Shown here one piece after another: positions 1 through 7,478 of a DNA stretch of 13,483 bases. This DNA is from Muribaculaceae bacterium. GTDB lineage: Bacteria; Bacteroidota; Bacteroidia; Bacteroidales; Muribaculaceae. How positions within the stretch are numbered: the first letter of the stretch is position 1; every line of letters starts with the position of its first letter. The stretch covers positions 1-13,483 of the forward strand of contig JAEEVB010000041.1 of assembly GCA_016287065.1 (NCBI GenBank), written 5' to 3'. A program made the position numbers and the translations under genes. The notes beneath the pieces are model-generated. The model did no database searches, was not told the origin of the DNA, and was given only the letters and a program-made list of their open reading frames with translations.

Positions 1-1701
1 GGTATCGCTCACCTCCCCCACTACGCCCACGACATTGGCTCGACCGTCGACAACACCTTGCAGCACGCCCGTCTCGGCATCAATCACCACCACGCTCTCG
101 TCGAGGCTGGTCCAGGTGAGAGCGGCAGGGTCGATGGGCATCACCTGGTCGAGAATAGTGCTCTGCAATTCAACCGAATAGGTGCGATAGGTGTCGGTAA
201 TGATGGAGTCGTTGCGCAACTGAATGCCATCGGTGGGCTCAATCACCGCCATAGGGATGCTGATGGTATCGCCTTGGAAGACAGCCGAAAGCAAACCATT
301 ACCCACCCCAGTGGCAAAGAGCAACGAGTCGTTTTTGATGACACCCAAATTCTCGGGGCACAACAGTGTTACTCCTTGCACATTGGTATCGACAAGCATG
401 CCATACTGGTTGTAACCGAAAAACTTGGGCACATAGGTGCCATACTTGGGCATGGTGAGACTCCAGTCGAGGAAACGGATGCTAGCCACCTCATCGTCGT
501 CGGGACTGTTGCACACGGCAAAGATGCCGTTGGAGTCGGCCCGCTCGGTACCGTCGCTGGGGCGGTTGCGGATTCCCAACGCACTTGTGTAGAGGGTTGA
601 CGAGCCACCGCCATCGACGTTCACCGCCATATAGGCACCAGCATAGCGCATCAGGTCGCCCAGCGCATCGGTAGTGACACCATCGCTCAACGACGAACGC
701 CCATCGACCACCATGAATATTACAGTCTGGCCATCTTCGCTGTAGCCCAGGGCGGTGCGTGGATGCACATCGGGATTACCGTTGGGATTGGTCTCGCCAT
801 TGAGTACAATCCAGGGCTGCCCCGAGATGATTTCGCGAGGATTAATCGACTCACCCTCTAACTTGGTGTCGAGGGTCATGGTCAGGATGTCACCATCCTG
901 GAGCGAGGCGATGAAGTCCTTAGTTGAACCACGGCCGTGCAACACAAGCCCCTCGGTGGGCACATCCATGTCGCCAGCGGTGCTGGGAGCGCCCACCACC
1001 TGTAACTGACAAGGCTGTCCAAATGCGAATGAATCGTCGCCATTTACATACCGCACCGTGACCTCGGCACAATCGCCCGTCTGATTGGTACCCGAGTAAT
1101 AAGTGGGATTATAAAGAGTTATTTGATTGTTGCCGGCATCAACATTCACGCCAAAAATAGTTGCCGACGTGCCATCGGTCTTGACAATGGTGCCACCAAA
1201 GTTCACATGGCCCATGTGCGGCACTTCGTCGGCATCGATGGTGAACTGCAACTCGCCGTCATTGTTGCGGCCACGATAGATGATGCCCTCGGCCATACTC
1301 GAGGATATGGGAGTGCCTATCATGGACACGCCACGGCTTGTGTAACCACTCGTCATCCAGAAGTCGCCGTTCACACCCAGGTAATAGCGGTTGCCGGGAG
1401 CGGTCTTTCGCTTGGCCATGTTCGACACGGTTTCACTACCGGTCATGCGGTCGGTGCCACTCACCGCCTTCAGTGTCACATTAGGGGCACTCAGGTCAAT
1501 GCGCGAATAAAACACCCTAAGGTGCTTGGTCCCACTCTCCAAGAGCAGAGAGGTCTGTGTGGTGCCAGGCCCCACATAAGCATGAAACAGCGTGTCGACC
1601 GTGTACTCAACGCCCCTCAACGAGTAGGTAGCCTTCTGAGCCTGCAGGCCCAAGGCTGAAGCAGCAAACAGCAATGATGCTATGGTTATCTTCATTTTCA
1701 T
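1..1701 (-). CDS. Secreted phosphodiester glycosidase (NAGPA family) protein, 3' end beyond window
   Basis: My translation of the minus strand from the ATG at 1701 stays open for 567 codons to the window edge, so the C-terminus is missing. Residues 1-22 look like a signal peptide (MKMKITIASLLFAASALGLQA). The region from about 45 to 400 matches the NAGPA/phosphodiester glycosidase fold: GVNGDFW at 109-115, a VDGRSSLSDGV segment, and NVDGGGSS at 361-368. Ig-like sequence follows, ending in a Big_2-like stretch (TWTSLDES, then VIDAETGVLQG) cut at base 1. It is a clear paralog of the protein encoded at 1698-4118, which shares the same motif order. The start overlaps that gene's stop by 4 bp (ATGA), so the two are probably translationally coupled. 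The family hydrolyses sugar phosphodiesters such as GlcNAc-1-phosphodiesters; the substrate here is unknown. By analogy the missing end may carry a dockerin, but that cannot be seen. Confidence 0.85.
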   Translation of the reverse strand, partial: MKMKITIASLLFAASALGLQAQKATYSLRGVEYTVDTLFHAYVGPGTTQTSLLLESGTKHLRVFYSRIDLSAPNVTLKAVSGTDRMTGSETVSNMAKRKTAPGNRYYLGVNGDFWMTSGYTSRGVSMIGTPISSSMAEGIIYRGRNNDGELQFTIDADEVPHMGHVNFGGTIVKTDGTSATIFGVNVDAGNNQITLYNPTYYSGTNQTGDCAEVTVRYVNGDDSFAFGQPCQLQVVGAPSTAGDMDVPTEGLVLHGRGSTKDFIASLQDGDILTMTLDTKLEGESINPREIISGQPWIVLNGETNPNGNPDVHPRTALGYSEDGQTVIFMVVDGRSSLSDGVTTDALGDLMRYAGAYMAVNVDGGGSSTLYTSALGIRNRPSDGTERADSNGIFAVCNSPDDDEVASIRFLDWSLTMPKYGTYVPKFFGYNQYGMLVDTNVQGVTLLCPENLGVIKNDSLLFATGVGNGLLSAVFQGDTISIPMAVIEPTDGIQLRNDSIITDTYRTYSVELQSTILDQVMPIDPAALTWTSLDESVVVIDAETGVLQGVVDGRANVVGVVGEVSDT

Positions 1702-4118
1702 GACTCAATGCCTAAAATAATGTTGATTAATTTGGTTACATCGCTCACATTCACGCGTCCATTGCCATCGACGTCGGCTCTCTCCAAATTCATGGGTACA
1801 ACGCCCAATATCATATTCACTAACGTAGTCACATCGGTCACATTCACACGGCCATCGCCGTTTACATCACCATGCTGTAACTCTACAGGTTCAACGGCGG
1901 CATATACCGTCTCGAAACCCAGAAACTGCATCGTGTACTGCTTACCAATTTCAGAGTTGCCCATACCCAGCTGCATAGAACTCAAGGTAATGGGATAATT
2001 GCCCATGTTGTCGGCATCAATCCACGATGCGGTGGGCAAGTCGAACACATTCTCGACGTTGGGAATAATGGTATCGGGGTTCACTGCATGGTAACTGATA
2101 CCTGCTCCGTTGGCCCGCAAGCCGAAGGTAATTCCCGTCATGGGAGCTTCGCCCGGATTTATCCTGACCCTGATTGTATCGGGCAGGCTCCAGAGCCTGA
2201 AAGTCTTGGTGAGTATGATTTTGGGCGCTCGACTGCTCGCCCCGGTGTAGCTATAAGTAAAACCATCGCCCTGAGCCTCGGCTACACCGTTCTTACCACC
2301 CGACTGGGTGATTTTCCATGTGCTCAGGTCAAGATTAGGGTCGATGGGCATCACGTGTGCTGTGGGTTTTTCCACGCTCACCCACATGGTGTCGGTCACG
2401 CCATCGATGGTGCCCGTAACGTAGGCCTTGCCGTCGGTAATGCCACGCAACACACCCGACTCGGCATCGATTGTGACCACACTCTCGTCGCTCGAAGTCC
2501 AGGTGAGGGCACCGCTATAGATGGGCAGCACGTTATCGAGCACAATGCTCTGCACGTCTACTTCATAGTCTCGAAAGGTGTCGTTGATAATCGAGTCGTT
2601 AGTGATGTTGATGTCATCGACCGAACCTACAATCTCGACCGGTGCCTCGATTGTGGCACCGTTGTAATGGCCTGTGAGGGTGGCCACACCCGAGCCTGTG
2701 GCATAGAAAGTGGTGCCATCGTTGATGATCTCGCCCATCGATTCGGGGCAAGTGAGGGTAACACCTTTCACATCGAGGTCGAGGAGCATACCATATTTAT
2801 TATAGCCATAGAACTTGGGCGTGTAAATGCCATACTTGGGCGTGCGAAGCCTGAAGTCCTGGAAGCGAATCACGGCAATCGTGTCGTCGTCGGGGGCCGA
2901 ACTCACACCAAAGATGGCATTGCCATCGGCCCGCTCATTGCCATCGCTGGGGCGGTTGCGCACACCCAGCGCACTGGTGTAGAGACACGATGAACCACCA
3001 CCGTCGACATTCATCGCCTCGGTGGCACCAGCATAACGCATGATTTCACCCAAGACACGGGTGCGCACACCGTCGGAAATGCCCGAACGGCCATCGACCA
3101 CACAGAAGTAGACCTTGCTGCCGCCGTCGCTATAACCCACGCCAGAACGTGGATGCAACTGTGTGGCATCGGGGCGATCGGCATCTTGATCGATGACCTC
3201 GCCGTTCTCCACAATCTTGGGATTGCCCGAAATTACCTCATAGGGTTCCACACTCAGGCCATTATAGGTCCATGAAGGCGAAACAGTGACGGTATCGCCC
3301 ACCTGCAGTTTTTTGACCAGATTGCGTGCTGTGCCATGTGCATGAATCACATAGCCGCCATTGGGAATCGTCATGTCGCCAGCCGAACTGGTGTCGCTCG
3401 TCACCACCATCTTGAAGGGTCGGGCCGTCTCGAACACATAGCCTTCGGCAAGCCTGGCTTGCACCTCATAGCCCGCACCGGTCTCGTCGGTACTGCCATA
3501 ATAAAGGTCGTTATAAATCGTGATTTTGTTCTGGTTAGAAGCAGCACTCTCGTTGGCATAGGTATTGATGCCGCCCAGTGTGGCCTGTGTGCCGTCGGGT
3601 GCTGTTACCGTTCCACCAAAGAAGAAGGGGTTCACATAGAGCTGGCCATCACGATCCATGATGAAATTCTTGTACAGCTTGGCATTGTTGCGGGCACGGA
3701 AAATCTGACCTTCGACCACGGTGGAACCCACCGGAGTACCCACTTTGCTCACGCCACGTGCCGTGTAGCCGCTCGTGACAAAGAAATCGGCATTAATACC
3801 AGCAAAATAGCGTTTCCCCGGGCGCGACTTGCGCTCGGCCATGGTGGACACACGCTCGTTGCCCGCGACCTTGTCGGTAGCACACACGCCGCTCAGCGTG
3901 ACAAAGGGATTGGTCATGTCGATGGTGAGATAAAACACGCGCAGATTGGCCGACCCCGTGTGCAGCCAAAGCGACGTCTGCATGGTTCCAGGCCCCACCT
4001 GGTTGTGAAATAGGGTGTCGACCACATAGGTGGTTCCCATCAGGTTAATGCTCCCTGATGCCCAAGCGCTCAAAGAAGCCACCAGCGCCGCAACCATTAG
4101 CGTTATCCTCTTTTTCAT
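1698..4118 (-). CDS. Secreted NAGPA-family phosphodiester glycosidase with Ig-like domains and C-terminal dockerin
   Basis: The product has 806 residues from the ATG at 4118. ATG 4124 is an equally possible start two codons upstream. The open frame reaches back to 4166, but that extension would put a hydrophilic stretch before a clear signal peptide (MKKRITLMVAALVASLSAWA), so I rejected it. Visible regions: NAGPA catalytic domain about 40-410 with GINADFF (107-113) and NVDGGGSS (370-377); Ig-like region about 415-500; Big_2-like domain about 500-592 (TWTSSDESVVTIDAESGVL); a beta-rich segment about 593-745 that may bind carbohydrate (inference); dockerin 750-806 with two EF-hand-like loops, DVNGDGRVNVTD and DVDGNGRVNVSD. 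The protein is probably exported and acts on a phosphodiester-linked sugar in host or microbial glycan; the substrate cannot be read from sequence. It lies downstream of 4209-5612 and is coupled to the paralog starting at 1701. Confidence 0.9.
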   Translation of the reverse strand: MKKRITLMVAALVASLSAWASGSINLMGTTYVVDTLFHNQVGPGTMQTSLWLHTGSANLRVFYLTIDMTNPFVTLSGVCATDKVAGNERVSTMAERKSRPGKRYFAGINADFFVTSGYTARGVSKVGTPVGSTVVEGQIFRARNNAKLYKNFIMDRDGQLYVNPFFFGGTVTAPDGTQATLGGINTYANESAASNQNKITIYNDLYYGSTDETGAGYEVQARLAEGYVFETARPFKMVVTSDTSSAGDMTIPNGGYVIHAHGTARNLVKKLQVGDTVTVSPSWTYNGLSVEPYEVISGNPKIVENGEVIDQDADRPDATQLHPRSGVGYSDGGSKVYFCVVDGRSGISDGVRTRVLGEIMRYAGATEAMNVDGGGSSCLYTSALGVRNRPSDGNERADGNAIFGVSSAPDDDTIAVIRFQDFRLRTPKYGIYTPKFYGYNKYGMLLDLDVKGVTLTCPESMGEIINDGTTFYATGSGVATLTGHYNGATIEAPVEIVGSVDDINITNDSIINDTFRDYEVDVQSIVLDNVLPIYSGALTWTSSDESVVTIDAESGVLRGITDGKAYVTGTIDGVTDTMWVSVEKPTAHVMPIDPNLDLSTWKITQSGGKNGVAEAQGDGFTYSYTGASSRAPKIILTKTFRLWSLPDTIRVRINPGEAPMTGITFGLRANGAGISYHAVNPDTIIPNVENVFDLPTASWIDADNMGNYPITLSSMQLGMGNSEIGKQYTMQFLGFETVYAAVEPVELQHGDVNGDGRVNVTDVTTLVNMILGVVPMNLERADVDGNGRVNVSDVTKLINIILGIES

Positions 4119-4149
4119 TGTCATAATAATAGTTTTAGCTTGGAACAAG

Positions 4150-4181
4150 CACAGGGACCGGCCCAAAAGCCAATCCCCGTG
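4150..4181 (-). terminator. Intergenic hairpin upstream of the NAGPA pair; weak terminator or mRNA processing/stability element
   Basis: On the minus strand CACGGGGATTGGC pairs with GCCGGTCCCTGTG around a 6-nt loop, giving a 13-bp stem with three G-U pairs. It begins 27 nt after the stop of 4209-5612 and ends 31 nt before the ATG at 4118. The sequence after the stem (CTTGTTCC) is not a proper T-tract, so full termination is doubtful. I see no TAnnTTTG promoter between the hairpin and the NAGPA start, which fits read-through from upstream with partial attenuation. The stem is certain; its role is inference. Confidence 0.5.
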
Positions 4182-4208
4182 TTATAATTGTTTCAATTAG
4201 AAATGTGG

Positions 4209-4420
4209 CTAAGAGACACCCAATATGATGTTGATGAGCGACGTGACATCGGTCACATTAATCTTGCCATCTCCACTAATATCGGCAACTTCTTCATCTT
4301 TGGGGACAACACCCAGAATCATGTTGATGAGCGTAGTAACGTCGGTCACATTCACCTTACCATCGCGGTTCACGTCGCCCTTGAGAGGCGTTTCTCCGCC
4401 ACCGCCCACGTTCTTGCCAA
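4209..4420 (-). repeat. Dockerin-linker coding block, copy 1 (pairs with 5789-6000)
   Basis: These 212 bp, covering the last codons, dockerin and Gly-rich linker, align without gaps to 5789-6000. By eye about 26 positions differ, so identity is roughly 88%. Most changes are synonymous: across the linker and dockerin the proteins differ only by Lys/Arg and Val/Ile. The rest of the two genes is much more divergent. Confidence 0.8.
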
Positions 4421-5612
4421 TCTCATAGATACCCATACCGTTATAGGCCTTGAAAGTGAAGAGCGTGATGACTTCATTGCCCTGGTCGTCGACGCTCTTG
4501 GCGGTATTGATGCAATGCACACGCAGACCGCTATCACTCATCTTGCCAACACTATCGGCGGGCAACTGCCAGTACTTGGTGAGACCACCTAAAGACAAGC
4601 CCTCTCCCAACTCGCAGACATAAATCTGGCAGCCATTGCCATTCTTGTCATATTGAGCCTTAGGATAAGCAAGGAAGTTGCGGCCTTCAAGGGTGAACTC
4701 AGCCACACCGTTGGCACCCTTGTCGGTTTGTTTCACATCATCGCTGGCTTCTTCGAAAGTGTCAATCAGTGTACCAGTAACATCATATAACACAGGGTCA
4801 CGGCCGAAGCAGTCGACATAGAACAGGTCACCGCTATACATTCTTTCTTCGTCTTCAGTGTTCAATACCATCTTCACCACCGGTGCCAGACTGAAACCAG
4901 TTGCAGTTTCGGGATAGAACTCGACAAAGTCCATTTTGGTGTCGCCGTCGAAGCCACCTTCCCACTCGAAGCCACCTTGCTCAAGGTGCATTCTGTAGCC
5001 TGTGGGGAAACCTGGGTCGGCCGATGAGCCAGCAAAGGTCATGATGTTACATTCGGCCTGTTCGCCAGTAAGGTCGCCAATGACATCGAGGTAGTCGGTG
5101 CGCTGGATGTCGCCGGCCTTGTCCATTTCAACCACGAGGGTAAGTTCGCCGGTCTCGGTATTGACCATATAAACAGGCACCTCGTTCTGGGCAGTGCTAG
5201 TCATAGGAGCCACCCAAATGTGATGGAAGTTGTCGACGCCGATACTTGCCACACCCAAGAAGCGGGCATAGGGAGCGCCATCGAGGGTGAGGGGTAAATC
5301 TTCGAGTTGCGAACCATCTTCGACTTTAAAGCGGTGAATAACGCTTTGCTGCAGAGAGTCGGTACCAATGACCACCAATTTCTCTTCGGAACGAGAGACA
5401 TAGATGATGCCCTCGTCCATGACAGCCGTACGTGCACGTTGATTGCAGATAACATTAGATGTGTAGGCTTCGCCCGCATGCACACGGTCAAAAATCCACT
5501 TGTTGACCACCTTGATGTCGTTAACGGGCTCATAGACCTGATTGTCGACAATGGCCCAAGCACTTGCACTTGCCACAAGAGCAAGCATCGAAAGGAGTAA
5601 TTTTTTCTTCAT
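4209..5612 (-). CDS. Secreted dockerin-bearing protein of unrecognised family, possibly beta-propeller
   Basis: The product has 467 residues. A signal peptide covers residues 1-20 (MKKKLLLSMLALVASASAWA). The mature body (about 25-400) is rich in short beta-like segments. Conserved-looking blocks are YEPVNDIK (27-34), YVSRS (71-75), GVDNFHHIWVAP (125-136), GGFDGDTKMDFVEFYPE (219-235), and GANGVAEFTLEGRNFL (299-314). The spacing suggests WD/NHL-like blades, but I do not recognise the family, and a propeller fold is inference only. A Gly-rich linker (GGGGETPL) leads to a type I dockerin at 412-467 with two calcium-loop repeats, DVNRDGKVNVTD and DISGDGKINVTD. The protein encoded at 5789-7189 is a full-length paralog. 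A terminator separates the two genes, so this one probably has its own promoter. It may be cotranscribed with the NAGPA pair downstream across the hairpin at 4150-4181. Confidence 0.85.
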   Translation of the reverse strand: MKKKLLLSMLALVASASAWAIVDNQVYEPVNDIKVVNKWIFDRVHAGEAYTSNVICNQRARTAVMDEGIIYVSRSEEKLVVIGTDSLQQSVIHRFKVEDGSQLEDLPLTLDGAPYARFLGVASIGVDNFHHIWVAPMTSTAQNEVPVYMVNTETGELTLVVEMDKAGDIQRTDYLDVIGDLTGEQAECNIMTFAGSSADPGFPTGYRMHLEQGGFEWEGGFDGDTKMDFVEFYPETATGFSLAPVVKMVLNTEDEERMYSGDLFYVDCFGRDPVLYDVTGTLIDTFEEASDDVKQTDKGANGVAEFTLEGRNFLAYPKAQYDKNGNGCQIYVCELGEGLSLGGLTKYWQLPADSVGKMSDSGLRVHCINTAKSVDDQGNEVITLFTFKAYNGMGIYEIGKNVGGGGETPLKGDVNRDGKVNVTDVTTLINMILGVVPKDEEVADISGDGKINVTDVTSLINIILGVS

Positions 5613-5680
5613 AAGTTTTGTTTTTATAGATTAATGAATTTACTTTTGTTTTTAAAGCGCAAAGATTGTAGTTTTCTTTT

Positions 5681-5711
5681 CAAAGGGTAAAATTAATAAT
5701 AATTTATCAAA
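5681..5711 (-). promoter_or_regulatory. Tentative promoter for the gene at 4209-5612
   Basis: On the minus strand a TTTG (5711-5708) is followed after 23 nt by TTTG (5684-5681). This fits the TTTG-to-TTTG distance of Bacteroidota promoters, but the TA dinucleotide of the -7 box is missing (ACCCTTTG). It lies just downstream of the terminator at 5729-5764 and about 70 nt before the start codon. A promoter is expected here from context; the exact boxes are uncertain. Confidence 0.3.
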
Positions 5712-5728
5712 CTACCATCACAAATGAC

Positions 5729-5764
5729 AAAAAAAATGCTCCCTGAGCAATCAGAGAGCATTTT
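5729..5764 (-). terminator. Rho-independent terminator of the gene at 5789-7189
   Basis: Read on the minus strand, ATGCTCTCTGA pairs with TCAGGGAGCAT around the 4-nt loop TTGC. This is an 11-bp stem with one U-G pair, extended by A-T pairs and followed by eight T. It begins 24 nt after the stop codon at 5789, a textbook position and structure. Confidence 0.88.
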
Positions 5765-5788
5765 GATGATGATTTCCTGTAAAAATAA

Positions 5789-6000
5789 TCAGGAAACACC
5801 CAAAATGATGTTGATGAGAGATGTGACATCGGTCACATTAATCTTGCCATCTCCGCTGATATCGGCGACTTCTTCATCCTTGGGAATGACACCCAGAATC
5901 ATGTTGATGAGTGTAGTGACATCGGTGACATTCACCTTGCCATCGCGGTTCACGTCGCCCCTGAGAGGAGTTTCGCCACCGCCGCCAAGGTTCTTGCCAA
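5789..6000 (-). repeat. Dockerin-linker coding block, copy 2 (pairs with 4209-4420)
   Basis: This is the partner of the block at 4209-4420: same length, gap-free and roughly 88% identical at DNA level by eye. It encodes the linker and dockerin almost unchanged, while the upstream parts of the two genes have diverged far more. Confidence 0.8.
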
Positions 6001-7189
6001 TCTTGTAGACGCCCATGCCATTGTAGCACTTGAAGGTGAGCAGATAGACCACTTCGGAGCCGTCTTCTTCGGCATACTCTACATTGAGTGCATGGATGCG
6101 TGTACCACCATCGGACACATCGCCCAGTTTGTCGGCAGGCACCTGCCAGTACTTGGTCATGCCTTCAAGGCTCATGCCCTCGCCCAATTCACAAATATTG
6201 GCCTGGCAGGCACGATAGAAGTTGGCGCCTTCGTCCAAGCCATCATATTGAGCCTTGGAGTAGACAAGGAAGTTGCGTCCTTCGAGCGTGAACTCGGCCA
6301 CACCGTTAGTTCCGGCATAAGGCCAGAGTTCGGTAGGAACGTTCTCGAAATTGTCGACCATAGAACCCGTGTTGTCGTAAATAGCGGGCATAGAATTGAA
6401 TCCATCGAGGTAGAAGAGGTTACCTTCGTATTTATTCTCTTCGTCTTCAAAGTCAAGAATCATTTTTCCATAAGGAGCATATCCCCATTGGGTAACATTC
6501 TCGGGATAGAAGTCGACAATGTCGATGTAAGTATCGCCATCGAAACCACCATCCCAGTAGTCTTCGCCCTGGCCACAACGCCACTTGTAGATGGTGGCCA
6601 CTTGAGAGCCCACTGCGAGCACATTGCATGGAGCCTCTTCACGAGTGATGTCGCCCATTACGTCGACATAGTCGATACGCTCCAGCACATCACCTTTATC
6701 GAGCTCTGCTACAAGAGAGAGTTCACCCGTCTCGCCATCGAGAGCATAGAGAGGAATTTTTGTTCCAGACTGGAACGATGCAGGAGCCATCCACAGATGA
6801 CCGAAGTTATCGACGCCAATGCTGTTAGCACCCAGCTGAGCTGTAATGTAACCACCATTGTAGGTGAGCGTGAGAGCAGGGAGTTCCTCACCGGTGTTAG
6901 CATCGAAGCGATACACCACGGCAGCGCTCACAGTATCGGTACCGGTAATGATTGCTTTAGCCTGTGAACGTGACACATACACCACGCCCTGGCTGAGCAC
7001 TGCCATGCGTGCGTTGGTATTGCATGCATCCAAATTGGTGAAGGCATCGGCAGCATGGGCACGGTCGATGAGCCAAAGGTTCTGGATCTTGATGTCGTTG
7101 ACCGGCTCATAGGTGTTGGGGTCAACCACAGCTGTTGCACTCGCATAGGTCAAGAGAGCAAACAGCGCTAAAAGTAAAGATTTTCTCAT
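5789..7189 (-). CDS. Secreted dockerin-bearing protein, paralog of the gene at 4209-5612
   Basis: The product has 466 residues from the ATG at 7189. The frame stays open upstream to 7324, but that extension crosses the predicted promoter, is AT-rich, and would bury the signal peptide MRKSLLLALFALLTYASATA, so 7189 is preferred. The body shares YEPVNDIKI, VVYVSRS, GVDNFGHLWMAP, GGFDGDTYIDIVDFYPE and TNGVAEFTLEGRNFL with its paralog in the same order. A GGGGETPL linker leads to the dockerin at 411-466. The function is not recognised. Export is likely, to the periplasm, cell surface or medium. The gene stands alone between its own promoter (7241-7271) and a strong terminator, and is divergent from the hut genes. 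Confidence 0.85.
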   Translation of the reverse strand: MRKSLLLALFALLTYASATAVVDPNTYEPVNDIKIQNLWLIDRAHAADAFTNLDACNTNARMAVLSQGVVYVSRSQAKAIITGTDTVSAAVVYRFDANTGEELPALTLTYNGGYITAQLGANSIGVDNFGHLWMAPASFQSGTKIPLYALDGETGELSLVAELDKGDVLERIDYVDVMGDITREEAPCNVLAVGSQVATIYKWRCGQGEDYWDGGFDGDTYIDIVDFYPENVTQWGYAPYGKMILDFEDEENKYEGNLFYLDGFNSMPAIYDNTGSMVDNFENVPTELWPYAGTNGVAEFTLEGRNFLVYSKAQYDGLDEGANFYRACQANICELGEGMSLEGMTKYWQVPADKLGDVSDGGTRIHALNVEYAEEDGSEVVYLLTFKCYNGMGVYKIGKNLGGGGETPLRGDVNRDGKVNVTDVTTLINMILGVIPKDEEVADISGDGKINVTDVTSLINIILGVS

Positions 7190-7240
7190 AAGCTTTTTAT
7201 AGATTGTTAATGAATATAGATTGTTTCTTATTTCCACAAG

Positions 7241-7271
7241 CAAAGTAAACAATTTTTCATTAAATATCAAA
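7241..7271 (-). promoter_or_regulatory. Bacteroidota-type promoter for the gene at 5789-7189
   Basis: On the minus strand TTTG (7271-7268) is followed after 19 nt by TTACTTTG (7248-7241), one mismatch from the TAnnTTTG -7 consensus. It would start transcription near 7235 and give a leader of about 45 nt before the ATG at 7189. Confidence 0.55.
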
Positions 7272-7381
7272 GAAAAATCCATTCTTTTTAAGCTTTTCAA
7301 ACAATATTTAAACATAAGTTTCAAGTAGAGATTTTTATCATCTCATTTTTAATCTAATCGCAGCACTTTCAAGATAAAAAA

Positions 7382-7413
7382 TTTGCTCATTGCAAAAGTG
7401 TTTTGTAATTTTG
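7382..7413 (+). promoter_or_regulatory. Consensus Bacteroidota promoter for ftcD-hutU, with a dyad on the -33 box
   Basis: TTTG (7382-7385), a 20-nt spacer, and TAATTTTG (7406-7413) match the -33/-7 consensus exactly. The expected transcript starts near 7419, leaving about a 60-nt leader to the ftcD ATG. The -33 box is also the left arm of a perfect dyad TTTGC-N5-GCAAA (7382-7396), a possible operator. The promoter call is good; an operator role is speculation. Confidence 0.75.
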
Positions 7414-7478
7414 TGTTCTTGCTTGACACAATTTATCTTGAAGACAAACCTTATAACAAAAAACATACTTATATTCAC

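Noticed and set aside
58..2993. Plus-strand open frames at 58-600, 1123-1659 and 2088-2993
   Set aside because: They lie opposite the two NAGPA-family genes, whose minus-strand translations carry clear motifs; the plus-strand products have none.
7190..7324. N-terminal extension of the gene at 5789-7189
   Set aside because: The extension is AT-rich, covers the predicted promoter and precedes a clear signal peptide starting at 7189.
7328..7344. GAGAT-N7-ATCTC dyad in the divergent intergenic region
   Set aside because: A 5-bp AT-rich dyad is expected by chance in such sequence, and it does not sit on either promoter.
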